Positions 11,480 to 22,685 of a stretch of DNA of 64,000 nucleotides are shown here, one piece after another (position 1 is the stretch's first letter; each line of letters starts with the position of its first letter). The stretch comes from Benincasa hispida. Lineage: Eukaryota > Streptophyta > Magnoliopsida > Cucurbitales > Cucurbitaceae. The notes under the pieces were generated by a model. That model did no database searches, was not told the origin of the DNA, and was given only the letters and a program-made list of their open reading frames with translations. Made by a program: the position numbers and the translations under genes. The stretch is taken from contig NC_052358.1 of the NCBI RefSeq assembly GCF_009727055.1, positions 42,393,331 to 42,457,330 on the forward strand, in the 5' to 3' direction.

Positions 11480-12021
11480 TGAGAAATTCAGTTGAGTCTA
11501 CTAGAAATCGAACAGAACAGTACCAAACTAAACCAATTCAAATTGCAATCACTACCTCCGATCAGCAAATACGAGATCGGTCGGTGAAAGTTGAGATTCC
11601 CAAAAGCAGCGTTACATTAAACAAACAACAAATTAAGAGAAAAAGAAAGTGGAGAATTATCAGAACAGATTATTCGTTTTGTGTGGATTGAAGTTTGGAT
11701 TGAATAATTAGGCCAAAGGAAACAGCAAGTGCGCATTAACCCACCTCCCGAATGCGTTACTTTTTTAAGAGCTTCAACCAATATTCTGACCCAAATTCTA
11801 CATTTCATAATATGAAATTTCCAAGTTTCCACATTTTTCTTCGGGGTATTAAAATAGCAACAAAAATCCTTTCCCTTTTTCCCTATAAGCTTCATTTCAT
11901 TCAATTCGGACTTTGTACAACTTTTGATTTCTCCCTGCTCCCGCTTTCAACTTCACCCTCGTTTCTTCCCCTCTACAAGTTTCCTGTTTCATTCGTGGGG
12001 AAGACGAGTCAACCGATTTCT
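11480..12021 (+). promoter_or_regulatory. Promoter side and 5' untranslated exon of the GONST1-like gene
   Basis: A TATAAG box candidate lies at 11884-11889. It is followed by a pyrimidine-rich stretch (11900-12000) typical of plant 5' leaders. A good 5' splice site, GTAAGT, begins at 12022. I infer a noncoding first exon of roughly 11,910-12,021 spliced to the coding exon at 13,538 or 13,551. The transcription start cannot be fixed from sequence alone. Confidence 0.5.
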
Positions 12022-13537
12022 GTAAGTTTGTTCCGATATTGAAGTTCTGGGTTCTTTATGTTTCGCCTATTTTTGCTGATGCTCATGACTTTTCTTTCAC
12101 ATTCTTCAGAAGTGCCGCCATGCCATAGTTTATCGCCTATGAATTTTCTGTAATCGTGAAGTTGATCGTCTTTCTTCTGTGGAATTGCTGAGTTTCTGAG
12201 CCTGATGATTCACAGGTGATTTTGTCTATTATTTCTGTTTCAGCCTTAATTTGGAATCAGGAACGTCTCTTTGTCCTTTTGGGTGTTGAGATATTGTGAT
12301 GTCTTAGCAAGGAAGAAGGATATTAGGAAGTTTGGGAAGCTTTACTTTTGAACAATGGGAACTTCTGGAGCTTATGTTACTCTTTCTTGCTATAAGATGT
12401 GGAATATTGGAAGAGAAAGTACCTTTATAGGGAAAGGGACAAATTGGGGCATTGGATTTGTAGCCAGAACGTAGTATCTGAAGTTATTGGTATGCTGCAT
12501 GTATAAATTCATAAGTTTGCACCATGCACAAGGTGCACAAGGAATTTTTTTCTTAGTTAATACCTAAACTAGAATGATTAGAAGAATTAGGGAGAGAACA
12601 CCATGAAAAAAGGTCTGGAATTTCACAAGGTTGGCCACTTCTTCCATGTCTTTTTTCTTGCCATTGGATATTTGGGAGGTCCTCTAGTTTTAATCCAGCC
12701 ATTGGTGTGTTTTTTGCATCTATCCAAAGAGTCATCCGGTTCCTTCTTAAACTATGCCACACAAAAGTTGGGACTTATTTTCTTTTGCCTTTTGTTCATA
12801 AATTCAACATATATGAACTTGCTTCAGAAGAATTCCCATCATCTCCTACTAGAATGACTATGAAAGAACAAATACTTCATGACTCTGCTTCTTGACCATG
12901 AAAAAAACATGAGATTGCAAGAGTCTTATGAAATAACAGATTAGAGATTGACTTAAGCAATACTAGTAGTTAGCTGTGTTCTATTTCAGAAGAATTGCTT
13001 TGTTTCTGTTCAATCTTGCGCTTCTTTTGTTCTTCACGTTCAGCATTTATTTGGGGTTCTAGGTTCATCCTTTCTGTCTAAGTGATTTTATTGTCCCTCC
13101 CCTATAGTCAGTCATGTAGTATTACATAAAATTAAAAGTTGATATCCATTTAAGCCTAATTTTTCTTGTTGGCTTCCATGCATGTAATAGTTGTAGATGA
13201 AGCATTTTGGAAAGAAACCATTTACAATCTGAATGACACCGCTACAACGTTAGCGGTGGGGAAAAGAGTGTCGGAATAGTCATATTGAATAACAGATCAG
13301 AGATTGACTGCAGCAAAAGGAGAAGTAATTAACAGGTTTTCTTTTCGCAATAGTTACTTCTATTCAATATTGCATTTCTTTTGTTCTTCATATTCAGCGT
13401 TTCTCTGGAATTGAGATTTATTCATTCTTTCTGTCTCAAGTAATTTTATTATTTTTCCCCTTTAAATATATGGTAATGTATAAAATTAAAGTTAGATCCA
13501 TATTTATCATTATTTTTGCTTTTTGGCTCTCATGTAG
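12022..13537 (+). other. Leader intron of the GONST1-like gene (inferred)
   Basis: No protein similarity was recognised. It runs from the GTAAGT at 12022 to the acceptor TGTAG ending at 13537. It contains a tandem duplication described separately. 12,560-12,870 is a segment of unknown origin with no intact ORF that I trust. Alternative splice sites, for instance after the CAG near 12,110, could give more than one leader. Confidence 0.45.
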
Positions 13538-13565
13538 GTAGTAAGTAGAGATGAAGCATTTTGAG
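12925..13565 (+). repeat. Tandem duplication of the intron end and start-codon boundary
   Basis: Copy A (about 12,925-13,215) and copy B (about 13,280-13,565) share, in order, 'aataacagat' plus 'agagattgact', 'cttttgttcttca', 'cattctttctgtct'-like and 'aagtaattttatt'-like blocks, a splice-acceptor region, and the start 'gatgaagcattttg'. Copy B contains the real ATG at 13551. In copy A the matching ATG (13197) opens an 11-codon frame ending at 13232. About 65 bp separate the copies. Confidence 0.8.
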
Positions 13566-16500
13566 AATGGTGAATCTGACTTGGAAGAGGGTAAAATGGG
13601 AAAGGACAGAGACAAAACATTACGCAATAACAGGGTATTTAGATTACATAACCAGGCCTTATTGTCTGGCCTTGCATACTGCATTTCTTCGTGCAGCATG
13701 ATACTAGTAAACAAATTTGTGCTTTCCAGTTATGATTTCAATGCTGGGATATCATTGATGGTCTATCAGGTCATTTCTCATCATTGAAAATATGTTAATA
13801 AGTTAACATTTATTCTTCCCTTCTAGTGGCTTAATATTCTTTAATGTTTACCATAATTTCTGATGGATAATTGGAAGACTAACAAGTAGTTGCTCTGTTT
13901 ATTGATGCAGAATTTTGTATCAGTGAGTATTGTAACCATAATGAATTTTATGGGCATAATATCCACAGAACCACTAACTTGGAGACTGGTTAAAGTGTGG
14001 CTGCCTGTTAATGTTATCTTTGTTGGGATGCTCATTACGAGTATCTTCAGGTATGGTCTCTCTTTTCCTTATTGTTTACAGAATGTAAATATGTGTTTAC
14101 TGAAAAGAAGTTTTGAAGATTTCAGACTTACATTTTTTTCTGGTCTTTATTGAAAACATGCACATAATTTTTGATCAATCAGCACATGCATAATTGTTAT
14201 TTTCTACCTAAGCTTCTTCTTGATGAACATTGGTGCACAAAATCATCCCGTGTGCCCCAAAGGTTAACAAATGGATTCAATAATGCCTGTCATCCACAAA
14301 GCTAACAAGCACAGGATTTCCCTGTAGACGTCAGTTTAGCCAAACTTTTTTGAGTTTTATGTACCATATCATAGTGCAGAAAAAAGTTTTCTGCCTTTGA
14401 GTCAAGTCCAAGATCTTAACAAGATGGTACATTCTTTTTACACTAATTTGGCTGCTGAAGTTTAATTTGAATCTTCTGCTATTATGCAAACCAATTTTTC
14501 TAAAATGAATCAATTATGCAAAAGAAGTCATACACCCATTTTCTCGTCTACCAATGTGGTTCCACTTTTGTCTATCATACAGTCTCATTTTTGTGTTCGG
14601 TGCATTGTGAATGCCATACATAATCATTGTTCACCAACATCTTGAATTCGTATTGTGTTTTCCTCTATGGGTCTATTTTTTGGGTCTGGGTCCGTTATAT
14701 TTCTGTCTGTAACTTATCTGTAGGTTTGTGTTTCATGTACTTTCTTAAACAATGTTTACTTCTCCTGCAGTTTGAAATACATTAATGTTGCTATGGTCAC
14801 AGTTCTGAAGAATGTTACCAATGTAATAACTGCAGTTGGTGAAATGTATCTATTCGGCAAGCATCATGACAACAGGGTCTGGGCTGCACTGTTCCTCATG
14901 GTATAGTATTTTTTGAGTATTGTTATAAGGACTAGTTGCAAAAAGCATAGTTTATGCTATTTTGTTCCATGCAATGGCTACGGAAAAGAAAAAAACAAAA
15001 ACAAAAGCATCCGATAGGGAATGGCAGGAAACAATTATGTTGTGTAAAAATAGGACATGACATGTAGAAACCAGTTCAATCAAATATTTTCACTTTGATT
15101 TTTTTCCAATTATATTTGGAAGATTTTAAACTAATCAAGATTTGAGACTCATCATGGATTGGGACCATGTTTGACATTGACCTACTCAAATAAAGTGTGC
15201 ATCCTTCCTAGCTAATTAAAGAATGTAAGGAGTCATTTACTTAATTCTTTATATATATCATGGTTTATTTAAGATCCCATCCAATTGGGTTTGATAAGAT
15301 TGTATAGAGGATTCAATTTTGAAATTTCATTTTAGTAAGCTCTACAATTAGACCAACCAGCTGACTCCAAATATTTGATTTGCACTGCATAAAACTTATA
15401 TGATTAAATGCTTATGGTGCCTGTAACCCTTCGTTAATCATCACCCATAAAGTGAATTTCCCTCTGCACAAAGGATGTGCAAAGGCATCAAAGTATGGAT
15501 ATGTCACAAGAATGCATGGCTTTCATATGTAAGATTGAGTGCAACTTTGGTTTTGTTGTTTTGTTTTGCGACACGAGGTTAGAATTTTAGCAGTTCTAGA
15601 GTGGTATCTTGCTGATGGCTTGGACTCCCACAGAAGGGGGCCTTCAATTTATCAACCTGATGATAATTTAGTTAGATTTTAGGGGTTCAATCATTTAATC
15701 ACTTTTCCATTTCAGATGTTTCCTCCATTTGTAGCCTAAACCTATTTTCCATGGTGATCATGAATTCTAAAATGAGTAATTGAAATCCAATGCGTCGTGC
15801 AGATAATCTCAGCAATTACTGGGGGGCTTACTGATTTATCTTTTCATGCGGTTGGGTATGCCTGGCAAATTATCAACTGCTTCTTGACTGCATCGTATTC
15901 TGTAAGTACATATCTTTAAGGCTTTTATATTTTGTTTATTCTTATGCTTCCATTTCATGGTTTGATTTGTTTCATACCCTTTCTACCACCTGAATGATTA
16001 TGATGTTTTCTATCATTTCCTTTTAATTCTACTCTCGTATCTTTTCTATCATTTCCTTTTAGTAGTTCCGTTGAGTAAGTGACGGGGTTCGTTGCTTTCT
16101 CAAAAATGAATTGGTTCTGTTTGCATCCAAATAATTCAAAGTTCAATGTTCAAATTGAGAAAAGGATAGCTGAGAGTTGGAAGGAGGTCATTGTGGATAT
16201 ATCAATCTAGATTTATTTATTATTCCACTTTGGGCAATTGATCTTAGTTGTCTTAAATGTGCAGTTAGTTTTTCATAGTTTATTAGCTTTCACAAAACAG
16301 GTGATGTACAATTTTTGTGCAGCTGACTCTACGGAGGGTAATGGACACAGCAAAGCAGCTAACCAGATCTGGAAATTTGAATGAGTTCTCAATGGTCCTC
16401 CTAAATAACACTCTTTCTCTACCTCTTGGGATATTTCTTGTTTTTGTGTTTAACGAGATTGATTATCTCTCAAGAACGTAAGTATCTTTTATCTGCATTT

Positions 16501-17897
16501 CTCTTTCTGCCTGTAACGTTCGCGTTCCTACATTTCTAATATCCAATTTATATTTTCTTAAGATTTATGTCTCTTTAGCCAATTAATTTTGAGAAAATAG
16601 GAGAAACTAATCAAAGCCTTCAATCACCAACTTTGGTTTTTCCATGTTGGTTTTTTTTAGATAACTAAAGTATCAGGTCCTCTTTTCCATTATGCTCAAG
16701 GTTTGTCTCACTAAATTCTTATTGCCTACTTCAAGGCTTGATCTAAGAGACCTTAACATTATTAAGTTTTCTAATTAGACATTGAACCTTGAGCTTGGAC
16801 TGTAGAGAGAAATTATTGAAGTTCCCATGGAGGAAAGTTATGACTTGAAGTGATGTACTATTGACTTGGAAAGCCTTTCTCTTGTCATTTGTGTGCGTTT
16901 TGACCTGCATAAATGTGAACTTGATGAGTGTTGAATACTTGGCAGACCGCTTTTGAGATTGCCGATGTTCTGGCTGGTGATTACATTCAGTGGTGTTTTG
17001 GGTCTAGGAATTAGTTTCACCTCCATGTGGTTTCTCCATCAAACTGGGGCAACAACCTACAGGTAAAATGAGGAAAAGAAAGTATAATGCTCATGCTATT
17101 TATGTGACTCTTGTATGAACTTGGATATTAGACTAATGACAAGGCACAATAAATATACTTTACATGGAATGAAGAGCATTAATTTGTGCAGCATTTTGAA
17201 CTAAGAATCTCATACTTTGTGCTTTGATACCATACTAAATCGCCATCTTAGAAAAAGCTGATAATTAGTTGGATTTCAATCTTGGCTTCTAACTTTTCTA
17301 CACCATGACATCCTCTGTTCTGAATTGCCTTTTTTAAAATCTGTTTACATGGAGAACGGTGGTGAAACAAATTCTTGCAAAATTACTGATGTAGTCTCTC
17401 CTTGATTCTAACTTTATTTCGTGTGTGTTGGAGACTTCATTGCTGATTGTCCACCATTAATTACTTGTTTCCTGACAAAATTTTCCTTTTTTTCACCTTA
17501 TATTTCCATAAATAGCATGCCTGTATGAACTTGCTAGATTTAAAATATATTATTGCTTTTATAATACTCCAGTTCAGGTTTTTGGTATGAGAGTTAAATA
17601 TGCTCATCTGATCTTCTGCAATATAACTTGCAGCCTAGTGGGTTCACTAAACAAGATCCCTCTCTCTATTGCTGGTATCCTCCTTTTCAAGGTCCCTACA
17701 AGTGTGGAGAACTCGGCGAGTATATTTTTCGGTGAGTTTTACCTACCTAATTCCGATGTCGTATTTTCTTGGTAGCTATATGTCTGGGAACCACATGCTT
17801 GATTGGTATATGCAAAACCACTAAAAGGAAATGGAAATTTGCAGGGCTTTTGGCTGGTGTGTTTTTTGCAAGAGCCAAAATTCGAGAGAGAAGTTAA
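13551..17897 (+). CDS. GONST1: Golgi GDP-mannose (nucleotide-sugar) transporter, GONST1-like, 8 coding exons
   Basis: Exons: 13551-13769, 13911-14050, 14771-14900, 15803-15901, 16323-16477, 16946-17062, 17634-17731, 17845-17897. All introns are GT-AG. The phases join without a stop into 1011 nt, or 336 residues, close to plant GONST1 (333). The N-terminus is charged. The first membrane segment contains GLAYCISSCSMILVNKFVLS. Later blocks are KYINVAMVTVLKNVTNVITA, GYAWQIINCFLTASYSLTLR and an NN motif at 224-225 (LLNNTLSLPLG). GSLNK at 290-294 is the plant form of the GALNK substrate motif. The predicted role is GDP-mannose/GMP antiport into the Golgi lumen; in Arabidopsis GONST1 supplies mannose for sphingolipid (GIPC) glycosylation. 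It belongs to the drug/metabolite transporter superfamily with about 10 membrane segments. It is the only intact host gene I find here. A close paralogue (GONST2 type) is the main alternative. Confidence 0.93.
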
Positions 17898-18250
17898 TCC
17901 TCATAAGTGACAATCGAAAAAGGACTTTTCCTCGACCTTGTTTCGTATCGAACTACTGCTTGCTGAAGCTGGTTTGCAGTTGACTGTAATTTGAAATAGA
18001 AAATGGAGCCATTTCTCATTGCTGCAGTTCATTTTTTTTTGTTGGCTGAGGTGGTTTTCAGCTTTGTAATTGGGATGAGGCTGAAGAGAATTTTGTTGAA
18101 ATCCAATTTTGAGTTGGCTCTGTTTGTTGTAATGAAGGAAAGACAATGCAAGCTCATTGATTGTTGAAGTAAAGGATGTTACTGTTCTCTGTCGTTTTTA
18201 ATAGTTGTAATTATGGGACATTCTGGATTTGTAAATTTGTCTAAATAATT
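17898..18250 (+). terminator. 3' untranslated region of the GONST1-like gene
   Basis: The TAA at 17895-17897 is followed by about 350 bp of T/G-rich sequence typical of a plant 3' UTR, with AATAAT-like signals close to 18,245 and an A-tract after 18,249. The cleavage site is not certain. Confidence 0.5.
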
Positions 18251-18885
18251 AAAAAAAAAAAAAGTTTAAACCCTTTTCATGTGGGAGAATTTAATTTTTT
18301 CATAAGATTATAGGACACTTCGCAATTTCCCAAACGCTGAAATTCATTTTTACTCGTGAGTCGGATTAATTACATAATTAATATGTTCTCAAAATTAATT
18401 ATAAATTTGCCTACGAACCAACCAACAAGAAAAATCAAGCCAAAACAATTAAAAAAGAAATAATGCTATAGAAATGTTTAAACTTAATTATCAAAATACT
18501 TGAATCTAGCCTCAAATTAAGTCCGTAATAAGAAAAACATAACTAGAAAAGCATCAGCATATGGAGTAAGTCTATAAGAGCTTGTTTGTCTTATGAATTT
18601 TGAGATGAGCATCTTGTTTGTTTCATAGATTCACTTTTCAAAATCAATGATATTATTACAACATAACTCATCCAATACACACCTGAGATGAAAAGAAAAA
18701 GAATATAATATAATATGATTATCACTATTTTAATTAATTATTAAATATTAATATTAATAATTTTTTATTCTTAATTTAATTATTTATTATCCATATTTTA
18801 ACAAATTTATACTTTTTTAACTATTTTTATTAATTAAGTTATGTAGTTATTTGATGTTCTTAATAATAGCACCAAATCAGAAGCA
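18251..18885. other. AT-rich spacer, no gene seen
   Basis: Strongly AT-rich between the transporter and the minus-strand copia. It holds runs of 'aattaatattaat' type sequence at 18,730-18,790 and nothing I can assign. Confidence 0.5.
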
Positions 18886-19864
18886 TCATGACCGAAACCA
18901 TATATGCAGCCCAAAACCTAGTATCACAAAAGTAGACAAAAGGTTGTGACAAGGACAACAAGCAGAAAAGTTGAGATGAGCAGAAAAGTTGACAAAAGGC
19001 TGTGACAAGGATAACAAGCAGAAAAGGACAACAAGTAGCAACTTCTCCCACTGGTCGAGATGAGCAAACAATCCCCAGAAATTAGTTAGCCTGTTTACCT
19101 TTCTTTGCTCTCTTCTCGGTAAGATATTGAGGGCAGTTTCTCCTCCAGTGCCATTCTTCGTTGCAGTAGAAACATTTTCCTTTCTCTGCAGCGTTCTCTT
19201 TGCCTTTCTTTCTAGCAGACTTCTTCTTCCCTTTCCCTTTGCCTTTCTTCCCAGGAATACTCTTACTCTTCGAAGAGGAGACAACATCAGGCTTGGAGGA
19301 CATTTCTCTCTTCTCGACAGTAGTAACATTTACTTCTGAGTCCAGACCCTTTGTTCACAATATTGTCTGGTAAGCCTGTAGCTCATTCAGTAGAGTAGTC
19401 AAGCTATATTCAATTTTATTCATCAATACATTCGTACAGAATTGCAGAAAACTCTTCGGAAGAGATTCTAGAATAAAACCAACTTGACTTCTCTCATCCA
19501 TGACAGCACCGTTTACTTCTGTCACATTAAAGTGGACCATCACGTCCAAGACATGTTCACGAACATTGGTCCCTTCTTTCATGCGACTGTTGTAAATGTA
19601 CTTAATGGCATTATCATTAGCCCTGACCCATCTGTCATACCCATCCCGAACATTTTGATTTATGTTAGAGCTAGGAATGGGAGGACAATCCTTTGTTAAG
19701 ACAACCCGTAAATCGTCTATCACAAGTATCATGTTCAAATTTGATTTCCAAGTCACGTAGTTATCCCCAATAAGTTTATCTGATGCCAACAATTGTATTA
19801 TTGAACTCGACATTACGAAATTATAAATAGATTTTATAATTGAATTTCTTTTAAATTCAATCAA
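18886..19864 (-). pseudogene. Ty1/copia gag, minus strand, with internal deletion and frameshift
   Basis: The N-terminal part (19864 down to 19355) has SIIQLLASDKLIGDNYVTWK, then DGYDRWVRANDNAIKYIYNS, then RMKEGTNVREHVLDVMVHF, then FILESLPKSFLQF and NKIEYSLTTLLNELQAYQ. In the family as I remember it, about 40 residues separate the DRWVxAN and AIKYIY blocks, so an in-frame deletion is likely. A frame change near 19,340 leads to KGKGKKKSARKKGKENAAEK and a CFYCNEEWHWRRNC zinc knuckle (about 19,135-19,176). Downstream are repeated 'acaacaagcagaaaag' units and no pol, so the 3' part is truncated near 18.88 kb. It is inactive. Confidence 0.8.
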
Positions 19865-22672
19865 GTTTCAGCAATTTTAATAATGTACCCAAGATTATTC
19901 TTTTGCAACGATACTACATCAAGACATTCTTGACTAAATACTATCTCTAGAATAACTCAAAATGATAGTTATTAACACTTAATAATTCTGTAAGTGTAAC
20001 CCTCCGTTTTCAGACGTCAGACGGCCCCAACTATGCTACCAAAGTGGAGAGTCAAGGTTGGGAATGGACCTAAGAAATCCTATCCATTTCTGGAGATTGA
20101 GTTGTTCTAAATCCTATGTTACAACCCTTCGAGGGGATAGCCGTCGTTAAACGACTAGCAAAGGGCCGCTTAAAGCTAACCAAGAGACACAACATAGGAA
20201 TCTCACGGTCCAAACTAACGAAGGAGACCGCAGGATATGTTGACACATTTTCTTCACCCACTTACTATGTACTACTTGCCCCGTTCACCTTGGTATTGAC
20301 TCATATATCCACTTTCTGAATGGAAGTCACTTCCAGGATGACACGAAGCATCATATGAATCTCACGGTATGAACTATGTGGAGATGTGGCAGTTGAAATC
20401 GTAAACTTGATTTCTGTTCGAACAACTTCCCCTTAATCACCAAAATCTAGATTTAACCTAAAAAAATACTTTTCGAATGGATGTCACTTTCAGGGTGACA
20501 CAAAGTACTGCTTAAATCCAGACTGTGAACTCTTAGAGACATGAGAGTTAAAAATAACGTATCGTATATGTTATTAATCTCCTACTAAAGTTTTCTAATA
20601 ACTCTATCATATAGAAGTTATTGACTACCATTGAAGTGTTCTAATTTTTGGGTAAATATATACTTAGGTTCTTTTTTCGGCTAATAAAAACAACTCTAAG
20701 TCTATGTGGTTTATCCAAGTATAACACTTATAAATGGACTTAAACCTACGATGTCTAGGTGATAAAACCCTTTTATTACCTCACATCGCTCATGTATACT
20801 CATAAAATTGGTTACCAACGCTCAATAATTCGGCCATAATCCCCAGGTAGGAGGTATTCCGTAGACCATCAACTTAAATTCCCTCAGCCTTTGACAAGAT
20901 TATTTACCAATTGAGTTTGTAACCTTAGTTTTACAAGTTTAACGACCTATATTAACTATTAAAACAAGTGGTTAGCCTACGTGAGCATGCAACTGTTCTT
21001 TGTTATGAATTTTAAATGTCTAACCTAATTTTATAACAACTTATAAAACTTTAGACATGCTAAACATCCACAACAATATAAAGGCATTCAATATTTAATA
21101 TAACACTTATATTAAATACAACAAACCCTAACATGCATACTATATATTATAACAACTTATAACATACTTTCAATGCATGTTGCATGCTTCCTATGGTGGG
21201 ATTTTAAATCTACATGACATACTATATGCACATACAAGATTTATTTAATTAAATACAGACTGATATGTTTTTAGTTTTGGCAAAAACAAGCAAGCAAAAT
21301 TCTAACCATTACAAAAATAGCTTTAAAACCGCTCGAACCACTCCAAACTGCTTGAACGGACCAGCAGAGTCTGAACCGAACCAACAGAGTCTGAACTGGA
21401 CTAGCCACAAACCATTTGAAGCTGAACTGAACCGAACCTCAAGAGAACCGGTTGAACCAGCTGCTTTCGCTCTCGCTTAAAATCTCGCTAAGGCTGATCA
21501 TTTAGTGTTTGCTTGATTGCTTAGTATTTGCGTGATCGTTTAGTAGCTAATGCATAGTGCCCGATGAAGGCATACGATCGTGTAGTGTCTGCCTTCAATC
21601 GCATAGTGTTATCGTCTAGTGTCGAAGAATGCTACATGATCGCTTTGTGTCTAATACTATCGCGCAACTCCATCGTTTAGCACAGACATTTACTACACGA
21701 TCACTTAGCGCCATCATCTAGCGACTCATCTTGATCGTTTAGCATGCACACAAAGGTAAGTGATCGCTTAGTTCTATCGCATAGCTCTTGACGCAACGCT
21801 CAGTTGCTGCATAGAGGTAAACGATCGTGTAGCGCTATTGCTTAGCTCTTTAACGCATCGCTCAAATACCGCATAGAGGTAAACGATCGCTTAATGCTAT
21901 CGCATGGCATCTCAACGCATCGCTTGGCTGCTGATCAAAGGTAAACGATCGTTTAGTGCTATCGCATAGCTCTCAACGCATTGCTTAGCTCTCACGCGAA
22001 GCTACATGATCGTGTAGTGCCATCACATAGTAATACAACATATTGCTTAGCTCTTGCAGGTACACGATTGTCTAGCGCACAATACCTCAACGATCAATGC
22101 CCAAAGCTACACGATCATTTAGCTTTTCTACGCATCGCTTAGATACCACATAGAGGTAAACGATCGCTTAGTGCTATCGCATAGCATCTCAACGCATCGC
22201 TTAGCTCCCACCCGAAGCTACACAATCGTGTAGTGCCATCACATAGCAATACAACACATCGCTTAGCGTCCGCAAGTACACGATCGTCTAGCGCACAAGA
22301 CTATAGCGATCAATGCTCGAAGCTACACGATATTTTAGCTTTTCTTCACATCGTCTAATGCATGAAGCTAAACGATCGTTTAGCTACTGAAGCTCAACGA
22401 AGATATGAACAGAGGCTGATTTTCTGCAATCTGTAACTCGGTCTCTTTTCTTGTTTCTTCGAATTACAGCCTAATTTTAACTCTAATGACTCCAAATAAA
22501 TTACAGACTCTTGGGAAGACATATAAACTCATTAAACAAGAGCCAATTACAAATTTAAACGAGAAATTAAAGGCCAAAACTAAAAAAAACTATATTAGTA
22601 CAGCAGTTTCATATTTCTCATATAAAACACCCATCAAACCAAAATTAAACCGAAGTGAATGCTTATATGATA
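19865..22672 (-). mobile_element. Long untranslated leader of the minus-strand copia
   Basis: About 2.8 kb lies between the primer-binding site (22,683) and gag (19,864) with no convincing ORF on the minus strand. Two imperfect repeats with 'cgaatgga..gtcac' and 'gtgacaca' type blocks lie at about 20,310-20,400 and 20,465-20,555. A GA/CT-biased segment with repeated 'cagagtctgaac' is at 21,340-21,440. The CGATCG-motif array at 21,480-22,400 sits in this leader. Confidence 0.6.
21480..22400. repeat. Quasi-periodic array of AAACGATCGTTTA-type palindromes
   Basis: The core GGTAAACGATCG and its variants recur at about 21816, 21878, 21940, 22001, 22059, 22106, 22155, 22217, 22276, 22322 and 22367. 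The best-preserved spacing is exactly 62 bp, and later it is 45-62 bp. The half-sites and intervening 'gctatcgcatagc' and 'aacgcatcgcttagc' words are themselves palindrome-like. Less regular copies extend to 21,490. The last copy (22,368-22,383) is the perfect palindrome CTAAACGATCGTTTAG. Confidence 0.85.
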
Positions 22673-22683
22673 CTCTGATACCA
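22673..22683 (-). promoter_or_regulatory. Primer-binding site for initiator tRNA-Met
   Basis: The minus strand reads TGGTATCAGAG, the usual copia PBS complementary to the 3' end of initiator tRNA-Met. It lies 2 nt (AT) after the CA end of the LTR. This fixes the element's orientation and its 5' LTR. Confidence 0.9.
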
Positions 22684-22685
22684 AT

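Larger units (their letters stand above)
10151..11480. other. AT-rich intergenic DNA, no gene seen
   Basis: This stretch is AT-rich with no coding signal. Two hairpin-forming repeats inside it (10889-10979 and 11155-11290) are listed separately. They look like remnants of small inverted-repeat elements in the region upstream of the transporter gene. Confidence 0.6.

Noticed and set aside
11617..12042. Open frames on both strands upstream of the transporter
   Set aside because: They cover the promoter and 5' leader; no domain, no conserved start.
21265..21480. Gln/Asn/Glu-rich 71-codon open frame
   Set aside because: It lies in the copia leader, antisense to the element, and is made of repeated 'cagagtctgaac' sequence.
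21480..22400. CRISPR-like array
   Set aside because: Spacing varies (45-62 bp), the intervening sequences are related to each other and not unique spacers, there are no cas genes, and the context is a plant copia leader.
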